Shown: positions 37,097 to 46,617 of the stretch, one piece after another | Position numbering within the stretch: the first letter of the stretch is position 1 | How the letters are laid out: every line of letters starts with the position of its first letter | Assembly: GCA_046331175.1 (NCBI GenBank) | Contig: JAXLRI010000010.1 | Location: 1-64,000, forward strand | DNA: 64,000 nt | Reading direction: 5' to 3' | DNA from: JAWKIW01 sp046331175 | GTDB lineage: Bacteria > Actinomycetota > Acidimicrobiia > Acidimicrobiales > Acidimicrobilacustridaceae | Position numbers and translations under genes: made by a program | The notes under the pieces: generated by a model | What the model was told of the DNA's origin: nothing | Database searches by the model: none | What the model saw: only the letters and a program-made list of their open reading frames with translations

Positions 37097-37810
37097 TCAG
37101 GGCTGCGACGGGCCCGGCACCGAGGTGGGGGCCGGAGCCGACGTGCCCGGAGCCGACGGCCGCAGCACCGAGCTGCTCGGAGCCGTCGACCCCGGTGGGC
37201 TGGGCGTCGACGTGGCGGTGGTCGAGGTCGACGAGCCCGAGGTGCTCGATGGCGGGGCCGCGGTCGTCCCGGGCACCGCCGCGGTCGTCCCCGGCACCGC
37301 CGCGGTCGTCCCCGGCACCGCCGCGGTCGTCCCCGGCACGGCCGCGGTCGTCCCGGGCGCTGCCGGTCCGTGGGTCGGGGCGTGGAGGTAGCGATCGGCC
37401 AGCTGCTCGACCCGGGACCGCAGCACCGCCGCCTCGGCATCGGTGAGATCGCCGGCCCGAACGGCGTCGGCGATCCCCTCGTCGGCGGCGGCGACCAGCG
37501 CGCGCTGGACGGCGGCCGGGTCGGCCCCGTGCCGCCGGGCGACCTCCTCGACCGTCGGACCCCCGCGGGCCTCGGACCGCAGCTGGTCGGCGGAGATCCC
37601 GATCGCCCGCCCGGCCACGTCGGCCGAGCGCTTCCAGATGCGGTCGAGGACCGCCCCCGGAGCCGGGCCGTGCGGCCGCACCAGGGTCGTGGCGGCGGCA
37701 GCCGTCGAGGGCTCGGCGATGCTCGCCACGCCGGCCACCGCGAGACCGCCGAGTGCGGTCAGCGCGACCGCGCCGCTGGTGATCCGCCGCGTGCGGGACG
37801 AGAGGGGCAC
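37097..37810 (-). CDS. Exported protein with PGTTAAV repeats
   Basis: A 237-residue protein with a signal peptide (about 10-39). Residues 45-142 are helical (ADQLRSEARGGPTVEEVA, HGADPAAVQRALV) and look like a small folded domain of the type that carries a SHOCT- or DUF-like helix pair; I do not recognise a family. Residues about 149-185 are five PGTTAAV-type heptads encoded by 21-bp repeats, and the rest is Ser/Thr/Pro-rich with no anchor. It may be glycosylated and held in the wall. The GTG start follows TAGGGT by six bases. Confidence 0.75.
   Translation of the reverse strand: MPLSSRTRRITSGAVALTALGGLAVAGVASIAEPSTAAAATTLVRPHGPAPGAVLDRIWKRSADVAGRAIGISADQLRSEARGGPTVEEVARRHGADPAAVQRALVAAADEGIADAVRAGDLTDAEAAVLRSRVEQLADRYLHAPTHGPAAPGTTAAVPGTTAAVPGTTAAVPGTTAAVPGTTAAPPSSTSGSSTSTTATSTPSPPGSTAPSSSVLRPSAPGTSAPAPTSVPGPSQP
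37260..37364 (+). repeat. 21-bp minisatellite, five units, within the PGTTAAV gene
   Basis: Five units of 21 bases begin at 37260, 37281, 37302, 37323 and 37344. Each codes for a heptad on the minus strand. Near-identity of the central units suggests recent expansion; copy number may vary between strains. Confidence 0.85.
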
Positions 37811-37816
37811 CTGGCG

Positions 37817-37822
37817 ACCCTA
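37817..37822 (-). promoter_or_regulatory. Leaderless-type -10 box of the PGTTAAV gene
   Basis: TAGGGT on the minus strand, six bases before the GTG at 37810. Confidence 0.5.
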
Positions 37823-37943
37823 CCGGGGTGCCCATGAGGGGCCGATGAGCGGCGGACGACGGACCGGCCGGAGCGCACGGCGGGGCCGGCGCTCTGGCCC
37901 GGGTCGTGGCCGCACCGAGGCGGGAGCCGGGCGGGGTCGGCGC

Positions 37944-38933
37944 TCAGGAGGGCGACGGCAGGTCGTCGGGGTGGCGGTGCACGCCGTGCTCGGTGATCCA
38001 GGCGGTGACCAGCGCAGCCGGCGTCACGTCGAAGGCGTCGTTGCGCACGGCCACGCCGTCGGGGGCGATGCGGTGGCCACCCACCTCGGTCACCTCCTCG
38101 GCCGCCCGCTGCTCGATCACGATGCCGCCGCCATGGGGCGTCGAGGGATCGATCGTGGAGGCCGGTGCCGCCACGTAGAACGGCACGCCGTGGTGGTGGG
38201 CCAGCACCGCCAGCCCGTAGGTCCCGACCTTGTTGGCGACGTCGCCGTTGGCCGCGATCCGATCGGCCCCCACCACGACCAGGTCGACCTCGCCCCCGGC
38301 CATGAGGCGACCGGCCATGACGTCGGCCACCAGCGTGCAGGCGATGCCCGACCGCTGGAGCTCCCAGGCCGTCAGGCGGGCCCCTTGCAGGACGGGCCTG
38401 GTCTCGTCGACGAAGACGTGGATGCCATCACCTCGCTCGTGGGCGGCCCGCACGACGCCCAGCGCCGTGCCGTACCCCACGCAGGCCAGGTGCCCCGCGT
38501 TGCAGTGGGTGAGGACCGAGGCACCGGGCCCGACGAGCGTGGCGCCGTGCCCTCCCAGGCGCCGGTTGGTGGTGACGTCGTCGTCGGCGATCCGGCACGC
38601 CGCGACCAGCGGGTCGGGAGCGGCGGCGACCCGGTGTGCGGCCCACGCCAGGTTGACCGCCGTGGGGCGGGCCTGCACCACCTCGGCCACGACCCCCTCG
38701 GCCGGACGACCGGCCCGGAGCCCGAGGGCCACGGCGAACCCGCCGGCGGCGCCGATGGCCGGGGCACCCCGCACGGCCAGGGTGCGGATGGCATCGACGA
38801 CCTCGGCGGTGTCGACGAGGTCGACGAGGCGCAGCTCGCCCGGCAGGAGCCGCTGGTCGATGATCCGGACCCGGCCGTCGACCCAGGCGACGGTCGGTGG
38901 CAGGTCTCCCCCGGCCGCGGGGTCGTTGGTCAC
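37944..38933 (-). CDS. mtnA: S-methyl-5-thioribose-1-phosphate isomerase
   Basis: A 329-residue enzyme of the methionine salvage pathway; it turns 5-methylthioribose-1-phosphate into the ribulose form. The eIF2B-like motifs are VRGAPAIG, LTHCNAGHLA, VDETRPVLQGARLTAWEL and VVGADRIAANGDVANKVG. The GTG start overlaps the stop of the deacetylase gene as GTGA. No other salvage gene is seen here; ahcY, 4 kb away, belongs to the neighbouring methyl cycle. Confidence 0.93.
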   Translation of the reverse strand: MTNDPAAGGDLPPTVAWVDGRVRIIDQRLLPGELRLVDLVDTAEVVDAIRTLAVRGAPAIGAAGGFAVALGLRAGRPAEGVVAEVVQARPTAVNLAWAAHRVAAAPDPLVAACRIADDDVTTNRRLGGHGATLVGPGASVLTHCNAGHLACVGYGTALGVVRAAHERGDGIHVFVDETRPVLQGARLTAWELQRSGIACTLVADVMAGRLMAGGEVDLVVVGADRIAANGDVANKVGTYGLAVLAHHHGVPFYVAAPASTIDPSTPHGGGIVIEQRAAEEVTEVGGHRIAPDGVAVRNDAFDVTPAALVTAWITEHGVHRHPDDLPSPS

Positions 38934-39943
38934 GAGGCCGGGGCGAGCACCGGCGCGACGCCTGCCAGCGCGACCTCGGCCGCCGCCGCCCCGGCCCCGG
39001 TCTCCGCGTCGGGCTCGGCGTCGAGGCCGCCGGGCACCGCCAGCCGTGCCCGGATGCGGTCGCGGCGCAAGGTGGCCGCCACCCGCTCGACCAGGGCGGG
39101 GCCGGGGTGGGCCGCCCGAGCCGGATCGAAGGTGGGCAGGCCGTCGCCCAGGGCGGCGAGCCGCTCGGCCAGCGGCGGCCCGACCCGATCGGCCACCAGG
39201 GCATCGACGCGCTCGAACATGCGCCCCCGGTTGATCCAGAGCAGCACGGTGCCCCACCACCCGACCTCCTCGACGCGGTAGAGCGGCTCGAGGACGTCGA
39301 TGTCGTGCGGATGGCCGTACACCCAGGGCACCGAGCCGGGGACGAGCCCGGCCGTCGCCCGGCGCACGACGAACGGAGGCAGCACCCGGAGGAAGGTGCC
39401 GCCCAGGAACGGCACCCCGACCCCGCCGCGGGCGAGGACGGGACAGGGCAGCTCGGCGAGGCCGGACGGCCAGCGGAAGGGGGTGGCCGGGCACCCGGGG
39501 AACCCGACGCCGTAGGTCTGGGCCGGCAGGGCGCTGGCCGAGTACGCGAACCCGGCCTCGGCGAGGGCCTCGGTGGCCCAGGCGGTGGCCGGCACGAGGG
39601 TGCCGGCCGGGGCACGGAACCCGGTCACCGGCACCCCGGCGAGGTCCTCGAGGTGGGCTCGGGCATCACCGACCCGACGGGCGAAGGTGTCGGGGCGGCA
39701 CGAGAACAGCGCCCAGTGGTCGAAGTTGTGCAGGCCGACCTCGTGGCCCCGCGCCGCGACCTCGGCGACGAGCTCGGGGCTGCGGCGGGCCACGGCCCCC
39801 ACCACGAAGACGGTGGCCCGGATGCCGCGCTCGTCGAGGTGGTCGAGCCAGCGGCGCATCTGGTCGGGGTACCGAGCCGGGCGGGTCGGCCCGGGCCGGT
39901 GGTCCTCGAGGTCGATGGTGACGGTGATCAGCGGTTCGTCCAC
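38930..39943 (-). CDS. Polysaccharide deacetylase (NodB/CE4 family)
   Basis: A 337-residue protein. The N-terminal 190 residues form the NodB fold: an aspartate in ITVTIDLEDH, the zinc-binding pair GLHNFDH (HxxxH) and FRAPAG. There is no signal peptide, as in many intracellular members that act on nucleotide-linked or lipid-linked sugars. The C-terminal 90 residues lack obvious similarity. I start it at the GTG at 39943, just ahead of the conserved domain; an ATG at 39985 is also open. It is translationally coupled to mtnA through GTGA. Confidence 0.8.
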   Translation of the reverse strand: MDEPLITVTIDLEDHRPGPTRPARYPDQMRRWLDHLDERGIRATVFVVGAVARRSPELVAEVAARGHEVGLHNFDHWALFSCRPDTFARRVGDARAHLEDLAGVPVTGFRAPAGTLVPATAWATEALAEAGFAYSASALPAQTYGVGFPGCPATPFRWPSGLAELPCPVLARGGVGVPFLGGTFLRVLPPFVVRRATAGLVPGSVPWVYGHPHDIDVLEPLYRVEEVGWWGTVLLWINRGRMFERVDALVADRVGPPLAERLAALGDGLPTFDPARAAHPGPALVERVAATLRRDRIRARLAVPGGLDAEPDAETGAGAAAAEVALAGVAPVLAPAS

Positions 39944-40058
39944 GGCCCCGAGATCATCCCACCGGGACCGTGGGCCGCGCCGCATCGCCGGCCCAGGACC
40001 ACCGGGGACCGAGGGAGGGCCCCACGGCGGCAGGGACGCTGGAGCCGGCGCCGGGCCG

Positions 40059-41060
40059 CTACCCGGCGTGGCGTCCGACGGCGGCGGTGACGGCGTCGAG
40101 GTAGCCGGGTCCGACCACGAACTGCGGATCGATGTGGCCTGCGTCGGGGAAGGTGACCACGGCCTCGAGTCGTCGGGCCGCGTCGGCCACCGCCCGGCTC
40201 TGCTCGGGTGGGACGACGTCGTCCCGCCCGGCCACCACCACGAGCACCGGGGCGTCGACCCCGCTGATGCGGTCGAGGGTCGCGTAGCGGTCCCACATCA
40301 GCGTGCCGTACGGGTAGGCGGGCAGCTCGGCCGCGGCGACGTCGGGCAAGGAGGTGAAGGGCGAGCGCAGGACCAGCACCGCCGGCGGGTCGTCGGCCGC
40401 CAGCGTGGTGGCGACGCCGGTGCCCAGGGAGTCTCCGAGGTAGGCGATCCGCGCCGGGTCGACATCGGGCCGGGATCGGACCCAGCGCAGCGCCGCCCGG
40501 GCGTCGCGGGCGAGGCCCTCCTCGGTCGGCGTCCCGGGCGAGTCGCCGTACCCGCGGTACTCGGCCAGCAGCACCGACGTGCCCCGGTCGGCGAGGCCAC
40601 GGGCGAGCGGCGCCATCCCGACGCGGTTGCCCCCGATGCCGTGGAAGACGATGACGACCGGCGCCGGGCGCCCGGTGCCGGCCGCGCCGTCGGTGGACCC
40701 GTCCGCCGGCAGCCACCAGCCCCCGAGCACCAAGCCGTCCTCGGTCGTGTAGGCGACCGCTCGCGCCCCGGGGAGGACGTCACCGACCGGCGGCACCTCC
40801 GCATCGGGTCGGTAGATCAGCGAGCGCTGCACGAGGGTCAGCACGAGCCCGACCGCCAGCCAGCCCACGACCACGGTCACCGCCAGCCGGGAGCCGAGGT
40901 GGCGGGCCCTCGCTGCCCAGCGCGACGGCGACCGGGGCGCCGACGGGTGGTCGCCTCCCCTGCTGGTCGGGGCGTCCACCACTCGATCGACGAGCTCGGC
41001 CGGGTGCGGCGGCTGCGTCGGGGCGAGGTCGTCGACGGGCAGGACGGGCGGCGAGGTCAT
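40059..41060 (-). CDS. Membrane-anchored alpha/beta hydrolase (BEM46/ABHD13-like)
   Basis: A 333-residue protein. One membrane helix lies at about residues 58-80 (VTVVVGWLAVGLVLTLV), followed by the hydrolase fold with an oxyanion motif FHGIGGN, the nucleophile Ser in GDSLGTG, the acid in GRDD and the His in GHIDP. The position of the anchor directly before the fold and the sequence RSLIYRPDAEVPPVGD resemble BEM46/ABHD13 proteins. The substrate, probably a lipid or ester, is unknown. The ATG at 41060 has GGGGAGG about ten bases upstream. The 168 bases before it show no gene. Confidence 0.88.
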   Translation of the reverse strand: MTSPPVLPVDDLAPTQPPHPAELVDRVVDAPTSRGGDHPSAPRSPSRWAARARHLGSRLAVTVVVGWLAVGLVLTLVQRSLIYRPDAEVPPVGDVLPGARAVAYTTEDGLVLGGWWLPADGSTDGAAGTGRPAPVVIVFHGIGGNRVGMAPLARGLADRGTSVLLAEYRGYGDSPGTPTEEGLARDARAALRWVRSRPDVDPARIAYLGDSLGTGVATTLAADDPPAVLVLRSPFTSLPDVAAAELPAYPYGTLMWDRYATLDRISGVDAPVLVVVAGRDDVVPPEQSRAVADAARRLEAVVTFPDAGHIDPQFVVGPGYLDAVTAAVGRHAG

Positions 41061-41228
41061 GGGGGTCGAACCTCCCCGACGCCGCCGGGCCGCACCATCC
41101 TGGGGACCCCCCACCGCGCCGTGGGGACGGCGACCGACCGTGGTGCCGGCGAGCGCCGTCGCCGGCGGTGGAGCCGGCCGACGCATGGCTCAGGATGCGC
41201 GCGGAGGGCGTCGTGTGACGCGTCCGGC

Positions 41229-42062
41229 TCAGCGAGCGGCGCGCGGCCGCTCGGCCCGCTCGACGGCGCTGAGCATCCGGCGACTGCTGCCGAGCCGGGC
41301 CAGGAAGGCCCGGTTGGCCCGGTCGAGCCAACGCCAGGGCATGGGGCGCACGAGGTCGAGGAAGAGGACGACCCGCGGACCGTCGCCGAGGTTGGCGGCG
41401 CGGTGTGGGTAGGTGTCGTCGAACAGCAGCAGCTCGCCCTCGTGGAGGTGGTGCTCTGCCCCACCGATCTCGAGCAGGCACGGGCCGCCGGTGGGCACCA
41501 CCACGGGCAGCAGCAGGCGGGCGACGCCCTTGATCGCCCCGGCGTGCAGCGGCAGGCGCTTGCCGGGCTCGAGCACGGAGAACATGGCGGTGTAGACACC
41601 CTCGACGTCGTCGAGCAGCGCGGTCGTGGCCGGGCATCGGGCCCGGTTGGCCACCACGTCATGGCCGCCGAAGGTCAGCACGAAGGTCTTCCAACGAGCA
41701 TCGTCGGTCAACCGGACCTGTCCCGGGTCGACCTCCTCGAACCCCGGCAGGGGGGTGCCCGACAGCAGCTCGTCGGCCTCGTCTCGCACGCGCTTCCAGT
41801 CGGCCGCCAGCGCCTCGGTGCCGGGGAACTCGTCGGTGGTGAACCAGCGTCGGGGCCGCAGGAGGACGAACAGGGTGAGGTTCCACACCATGACCGGCCA
41901 GTACGGGACGTTGTGGCGCAGCGAGGTCCACCAGCGATGGGCCCACGCCGACGCACCTCCCGCCGGGGTGTCGGTCCGGGCTTCGGACCGTGGGCCGGAC
42001 GCGCCACCCGCCCCCGACGCCGGGCCGGAGCCGGGCGTGCGGGGGCGGGCGGGTTCGGACAT
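41229..42062 (-). CDS. Aspartyl/asparaginyl beta-hydroxylase-family dioxygenase
   Basis: A 277-residue protein. After a disordered 35-residue start and one membrane-associated segment (PYWPVMVWNLTLFVLL), residues about 120-240 carry the AspH pattern: PLHAGAIKGVARLLLPV and FDDTYPHRAANLGDGPRVVL, with the two iron-binding histidines and the 2-oxoglutarate-binding arginine. It may hydroxylate a protein side chain or a lipid, as family members do in bacteria. The ATG start lies seven bases after TAGACT. It is just downstream of nothing on its strand and close to the ahcY terminator region. Confidence 0.85.
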   Translation of the reverse strand: MSEPARPRTPGSGPASGAGGASGPRSEARTDTPAGGASAWAHRWWTSLRHNVPYWPVMVWNLTLFVLLRPRRWFTTDEFPGTEALAADWKRVRDEADELLSGTPLPGFEEVDPGQVRLTDDARWKTFVLTFGGHDVVANRARCPATTALLDDVEGVYTAMFSVLEPGKRLPLHAGAIKGVARLLLPVVVPTGGPCLLEIGGAEHHLHEGELLLFDDTYPHRAANLGDGPRVVLFLDLVRPMPWRWLDRANRAFLARLGSSRRMLSAVERAERPRAAR

Positions 42063-42069
42063 CGGCGTG

Positions 42070-42075
42070 AGTCTA
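42070..42075 (-). promoter_or_regulatory. Leaderless-type -10 box of the AspH-like gene
   Basis: TAGACT on the minus strand, seven bases before the ATG at 42062. Confidence 0.5.
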
Positions 42076-42152
42076 GGACCGACGCCGTGACCGGCTCCGG
42101 AGGCCGGTGGACCACCGGGCGGCGGTCGACCGGTGGCACCGGGGGGCCGGGA

Positions 42153-43616
<1,464 letters not shown>

Positions 43617-43711
43617 GGTGGTCAGCAGACCTTTCTGGCGCACGGGCGCGCCGAACGGGGATGTTCGGGTCGCCGGCGAGCTGGGGTCTGCTGACACCTC
43701 TCATGTCAGCC
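43617..43711 (-). ncRNA. Candidate cis-regulatory RNA leader of ahcY
   Basis: Reading the minus strand, GCTGACA and TGTCAGC (43690-43696 and 43704-43710 on the plus strand) form a 7-bp hairpin with a 7-base loop. The second arm, extended as GTCAGCAGACC (43685-43695), is also the exact complement of GGTCTGCTGAC (43621-43631), which ends five bases before the start codon; with the flanking GGTG/CACC the helix reaches 14 bp with one bulge. The two helices share bases and cannot coexist. A CCGAAC/GTTCGG hairpin (43651-43668) sits inside the long helix. This is the plan of a switch, but I cannot match it to a known riboswitch. Confidence 0.5.
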
Positions 43712-43725
43712 CGGGGCAGCCGACG

Positions 43726-43731
43726 AGTCTA
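43726..43731 (-). promoter_or_regulatory. Probable -10 box of ahcY
   Basis: TAGACT on the minus strand. A start about seven bases on gives a leader of about 100 bases that contains all arms of the predicted switch. Confidence 0.45.
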
Positions 43732-43784
43732 GGCGATGACGATGGGCCGGCGCGGCATCCGCCGGGCCGGCGGGCGGACGCGGG

Positions 43785-44816
43785 CTACTCGGCCATCCGG
43801 CGCTTGAGGTCGTCCAGGATCGGGATGGGACCCGGGTCGACGCCGGCCAGGTAGGCGAGGTGCAGGCTGACGAAGTCGCCGAAGATCACGAGGTCGAACA
43901 GCTGGGCCAGGGGCCCGTCGCCCTCGGCCACCACCTGGTGCACGTCGCCGACCACCTCGGCCAGCACGTCGTCGACCAGCTCGAAGCGTCGGGCCAGCTG
44001 GGGGTGCTCGTACTCGTGGCGGAGGTCGACGACCTGCAGGACCTGGCGGGTGACGTCGCCGTGCTGACCCCAACCGCAGATCTCGTTGTGGCACAGCTCG
44101 GGGTGCACGTTGAAGAAGGCCGGGGCCTTGGCGTTCTCGTTGATCTGGCACTTCCACCGGGTGGCGGCGGCCAGGCCGAGCCCGCCACCGCCGTAGACGA
44201 GCGGGATCTGGCGATCGAGGCGCTCGGCCAGCTCGAGGGCGGGGTTGGTGTCGGCGACCAGCTGGTCGCGCCGCTTGCCGAGCTGGTCGACGGCGGCGGC
44301 GATCCAGGATCGGGTCCCCGGGAACAGGCCGACCTGCTCGAGCACGACCAGCGGCGGCACGGACACGGCGCCGATGCCGGCGCGCGGCATGGGGATGTCG
44401 CTGGGCAGTCGGATGTGGGGGGCGCCCCACTCCCCCGCCAGGGACTCGAGCTCGCCACCGCTCGAGAGGGCGATGATCCGACCGCCCTGCATGGCGGCGT
44501 TGGTGGCCGCGTCGATGGTCTCCTCGGTGTTGCCCGAGAAGGACACCGCGAACACGAGCGAGTGCTCGTCGATGAAGTTCGGGGTGCCGTAGCCCTTGTG
44601 CACGACGACGGGCACCGGCATGAACGGACCGGCGACCTCGCGCACGACGTCGCCGGCGATGCCGCTTCCGCCCATGCCGAGGACGACGACGTTCTCGATG
44701 TCGTCGTGGTGCGGGAGGTCGTCGACCCCGGCAGCCAGCTCGACGGCGGCCGCGACCTGCTCGGGCAGGCCGGCGGTGAGGTCGAACATGCCGACCGTGT
44801 CGAGGCGCTCGGTCAC
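43785..44816 (-). CDS. Bifunctional phosphoglucose/phosphomannose isomerase
   Basis: A 343-residue SIS-fold protein. VVLGMGGSGIAGDVV and AVSFSGNTEETI are the sugar-phosphate binding loops, and the C-terminal region WKCQINENAKAPAFFN and HNEICGW belongs to the bifunctional PGI/PMI family that interconverts fructose-6-phosphate with glucose- and mannose-6-phosphate. The GTG start is two bases after the Trm112 stop. With the phosphomannomutase upstream it would feed GDP-mannose synthesis. Confidence 0.9.
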   Translation of the reverse strand: MTERLDTVGMFDLTAGLPEQVAAAVELAAGVDDLPHHDDIENVVVLGMGGSGIAGDVVREVAGPFMPVPVVVHKGYGTPNFIDEHSLVFAVSFSGNTEETIDAATNAAMQGGRIIALSSGGELESLAGEWGAPHIRLPSDIPMPRAGIGAVSVPPLVVLEQVGLFPGTRSWIAAAVDQLGKRRDQLVADTNPALELAERLDRQIPLVYGGGGLGLAAATRWKCQINENAKAPAFFNVHPELCHNEICGWGQHGDVTRQVLQVVDLRHEYEHPQLARRFELVDDVLAEVVGDVHQVVAEGDGPLAQLFDLVIFGDFVSLHLAYLAGVDPGPIPILDDLKRRMAE

Positions 44817-44818
44817 GG

Positions 44819-45061
44819 TCAGCTCGCCGGCTCGAACGTGGGGGTGATCCCCTCGGCCTCGGCCTTGGCGAGCAGGCGGGCGTCCTCGTCGTCGGACACC
44901 GTCTCGGACTCGTCGACGAGCATGATCGGGATGTCGTCGGCGATGCGGTAGCGGCGCTTCAGGCGCGGGTTGTACAGCGCGTCCTCGTCGGCGAAGTACA
45001 GCAGCGGCCCCTTGTCCTCGGGGCAGGCCAGGATCTCGAGCAGCTGCGGATCGAGTGCCAT
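44819..45061 (-). CDS. Trm112-family protein
   Basis: An 80-residue protein with the Trm112/YcaR pattern ILACPEDKGPLLYF and YRIADDIPIML. Only one of the zinc-ligand cysteines of the family remains, so it may not bind zinc. Eukaryotic Trm112 activates methyltransferases; bacterial copies commonly sit, as here, between the sugar-phosphate isomerase and phosphomannomutase genes. GAGGAG precedes the ATG; a TAGCCT box at 45092-45097 would give a leader of about 25 bases. Confidence 0.9.
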   Translation of the reverse strand: MALDPQLLEILACPEDKGPLLYFADEDALYNPRLKRRYRIADDIPIMLVDESETVSDDEDARLLAKAEAEGITPTFEPAS

Positions 45062-45146
45062 CGGGCGGGTCTCCTCGGTTCGGGTCGGCCGAGGCTAGCG
45101 CGGGCCACCGCCAGGTCCCGCCTCCGCGGGAGCCGGCCCGGGTGGC

Positions 45147-46514
45147 TCAGGCCGAGGCCATGAGCGCCTGCACCTCGGCCACCCGCTCGGCGACGTCGCC
45201 GTCGGTCGGGGCCTCGAGGTTGAGGCGCAGCAGCGGCTCGGTGTTGGACGGGCGCAGGTTGAACCACCACGACCCCAGGTCGACGGTGAGCCCGTCGAGG
45301 CGGTCCTGGTCGGCATCGGGGTAGGCGGCGGCGACGGCGTCGATGACGGCCGCGGGGTCGGCCACCGTGGTGTTGATCTCGCCCGATGCGGCGTACCGCT
45401 CGAACGGGGTGCGCAGCTCGGACAGCTTCTGGCCGCTGCGGGACAGCTCCTCGAGCACGACGAGGGCGGCGATGATGCCCGAGTCGGCCCGGAAGTTGTC
45501 ACGGAAGTAGTAGTGGCCGGAGTGCTCGCCACCGAAGGCCGCGCCCGTCTCGGCCATCACCTTCTTGATCAGCGAGTGGCCGACCCGGGTGCGCACGGGC
45601 GTACCGCCGTTCTCGCGGATGACCTCGGGCACGGCCTTCGAGCAGATCAGGTTGTGCAGGATGGTGGCGCCCGGGTGCTTCTCGAGCATCACCTTGGCGA
45701 CGATGGCGGTGGTGAGCGAACCCGACAGCAGCTGGCCGGCGTCGTCGACGAGGAACACGCGGTCGGCGTCGCCGTCGAAGGCCAGGCCGACGTCGGCGCC
45801 GGTGGCCAGCACGCGCTCGACGAGGTCGCGCTGGTTCTCGGGCTGGATGGGATCGGCGGGGTGGTTGGGGAAGGTGCCATCGAGCTCGCCGTACATGATC
45901 TCGAGCTCGAAGGGCAGGCCGTCGAACACGGCCGGCACGATCAGGCCACCCATGCCGTTGGCCGTGTCGGCCACGACCTTGAGGGGGGCGAGCGCCGACA
46001 CGTCGACGAAGGAGTGCACGTGGGCGGCGAAGTCGGCCAAGGCGTCACCCGTCGAGACCGATCCGACCTCGGCCACCGCCTCGAGGCCGGTGGCGGCCAT
46101 CGCCTTGATCTCGGCCAGGCCGCTGTCCTCGCCCACCGGCCGGGCGCCGGCCAGCGCCAGCTTGATGCCGTTGTACCCCGCCGGGTTGTGCGACGCGGTG
46201 AGCTGGGCCCCGGGAGCGTCGTACCGGCCGGCGGCGAAGAACAGCTCGTCGGTGGAGCACAGGCCGAGGTGCTCGACGTCGACCCCCTGGGAGGTGACGC
46301 CGCGGGCGAACGCGTCGGCCAGCTCGACGCCGCTCGGACGCATGTCGCGGCTGACGAGGACCTTGGGCACGGAGCCGCCCTCGTCGAGCGCGAACCGGGC
46401 GAAGGCGGCCCCGATGTTCTCGACGATGGCGGCGTCGAGCTGGTCGGGGACCGTGCCGCGGACGTCGTAGGCCTTGAAGATCGGGTCGAGGCGGGCGGGA
46501 TCGATGGGGGCCAT
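45147..46514 (-). CDS. manB: Phosphomannomutase/phosphoglucomutase
   Basis: A 455-residue alpha-D-phosphohexomutase. The phosphoserine loop is LTASHNPAGYNGIKL (Ser near 107), the metal loop FDGDADRVF (near 248) and the sugar loop GGEHSGHYYF; the C-terminal phosphate-binding region ends RPSNTEPLLRL. It moves the phosphate between C6 and C1 of mannose or glucose. The start is the ATG at 46514, eight bases after a TAGGGT box; the longer frame upstream overlaps the neighbouring gene and is unlike the family. Confidence 0.94.
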   Translation of the reverse strand: MAPIDPARLDPIFKAYDVRGTVPDQLDAAIVENIGAAFARFALDEGGSVPKVLVSRDMRPSGVELADAFARGVTSQGVDVEHLGLCSTDELFFAAGRYDAPGAQLTASHNPAGYNGIKLALAGARPVGEDSGLAEIKAMAATGLEAVAEVGSVSTGDALADFAAHVHSFVDVSALAPLKVVADTANGMGGLIVPAVFDGLPFELEIMYGELDGTFPNHPADPIQPENQRDLVERVLATGADVGLAFDGDADRVFLVDDAGQLLSGSLTTAIVAKVMLEKHPGATILHNLICSKAVPEVIRENGGTPVRTRVGHSLIKKVMAETGAAFGGEHSGHYYFRDNFRADSGIIAALVVLEELSRSGQKLSELRTPFERYAASGEINTTVADPAAVIDAVAAAYPDADQDRLDGLTVDLGSWWFNLRPSNTEPLLRLNLEAPTDGDVAERVAEVQALMASA

Positions 46515-46522
46515 GGCGCGAG

Positions 46523-46528
46523 ACCCTA
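46523..46528 (-). promoter_or_regulatory. Leaderless-type -10 box of manB
   Basis: TAGGGT on the minus strand, eight bases before the ATG at 46514. Confidence 0.55.
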
Positions 46529-46617
46529 TCCCCGCCGCCATCGGCCCCTGGCCAGCCGACAGCGGTCGCCGCCCCAGCCCGGCGCGGGTCGACGGTCGGT
46601 CGGCGGTCAGTCGACGG

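Noticed and set aside
42080..42152. Terminator hairpin after ahcY
   Set aside because: Several short GC-rich inverted repeats overlap (CCGGTGG/CCACCGG with a one-base loop); none is long or clear enough to call.
43617..43697. In-frame GTG at 43697 as the ahcY start
   Set aside because: The GAGAG before it touches the codon, the extra 27 residues match no homologue, and the bases fit RNA helices better.
43617..43711. Reading the ahcY leader as a SAM-I or SAM-IV riboswitch
   Set aside because: A CGGC-ACCC stretch looks similar at first, but the surrounding conserved helices and the kink-turn or pseudoknot parts are not there.
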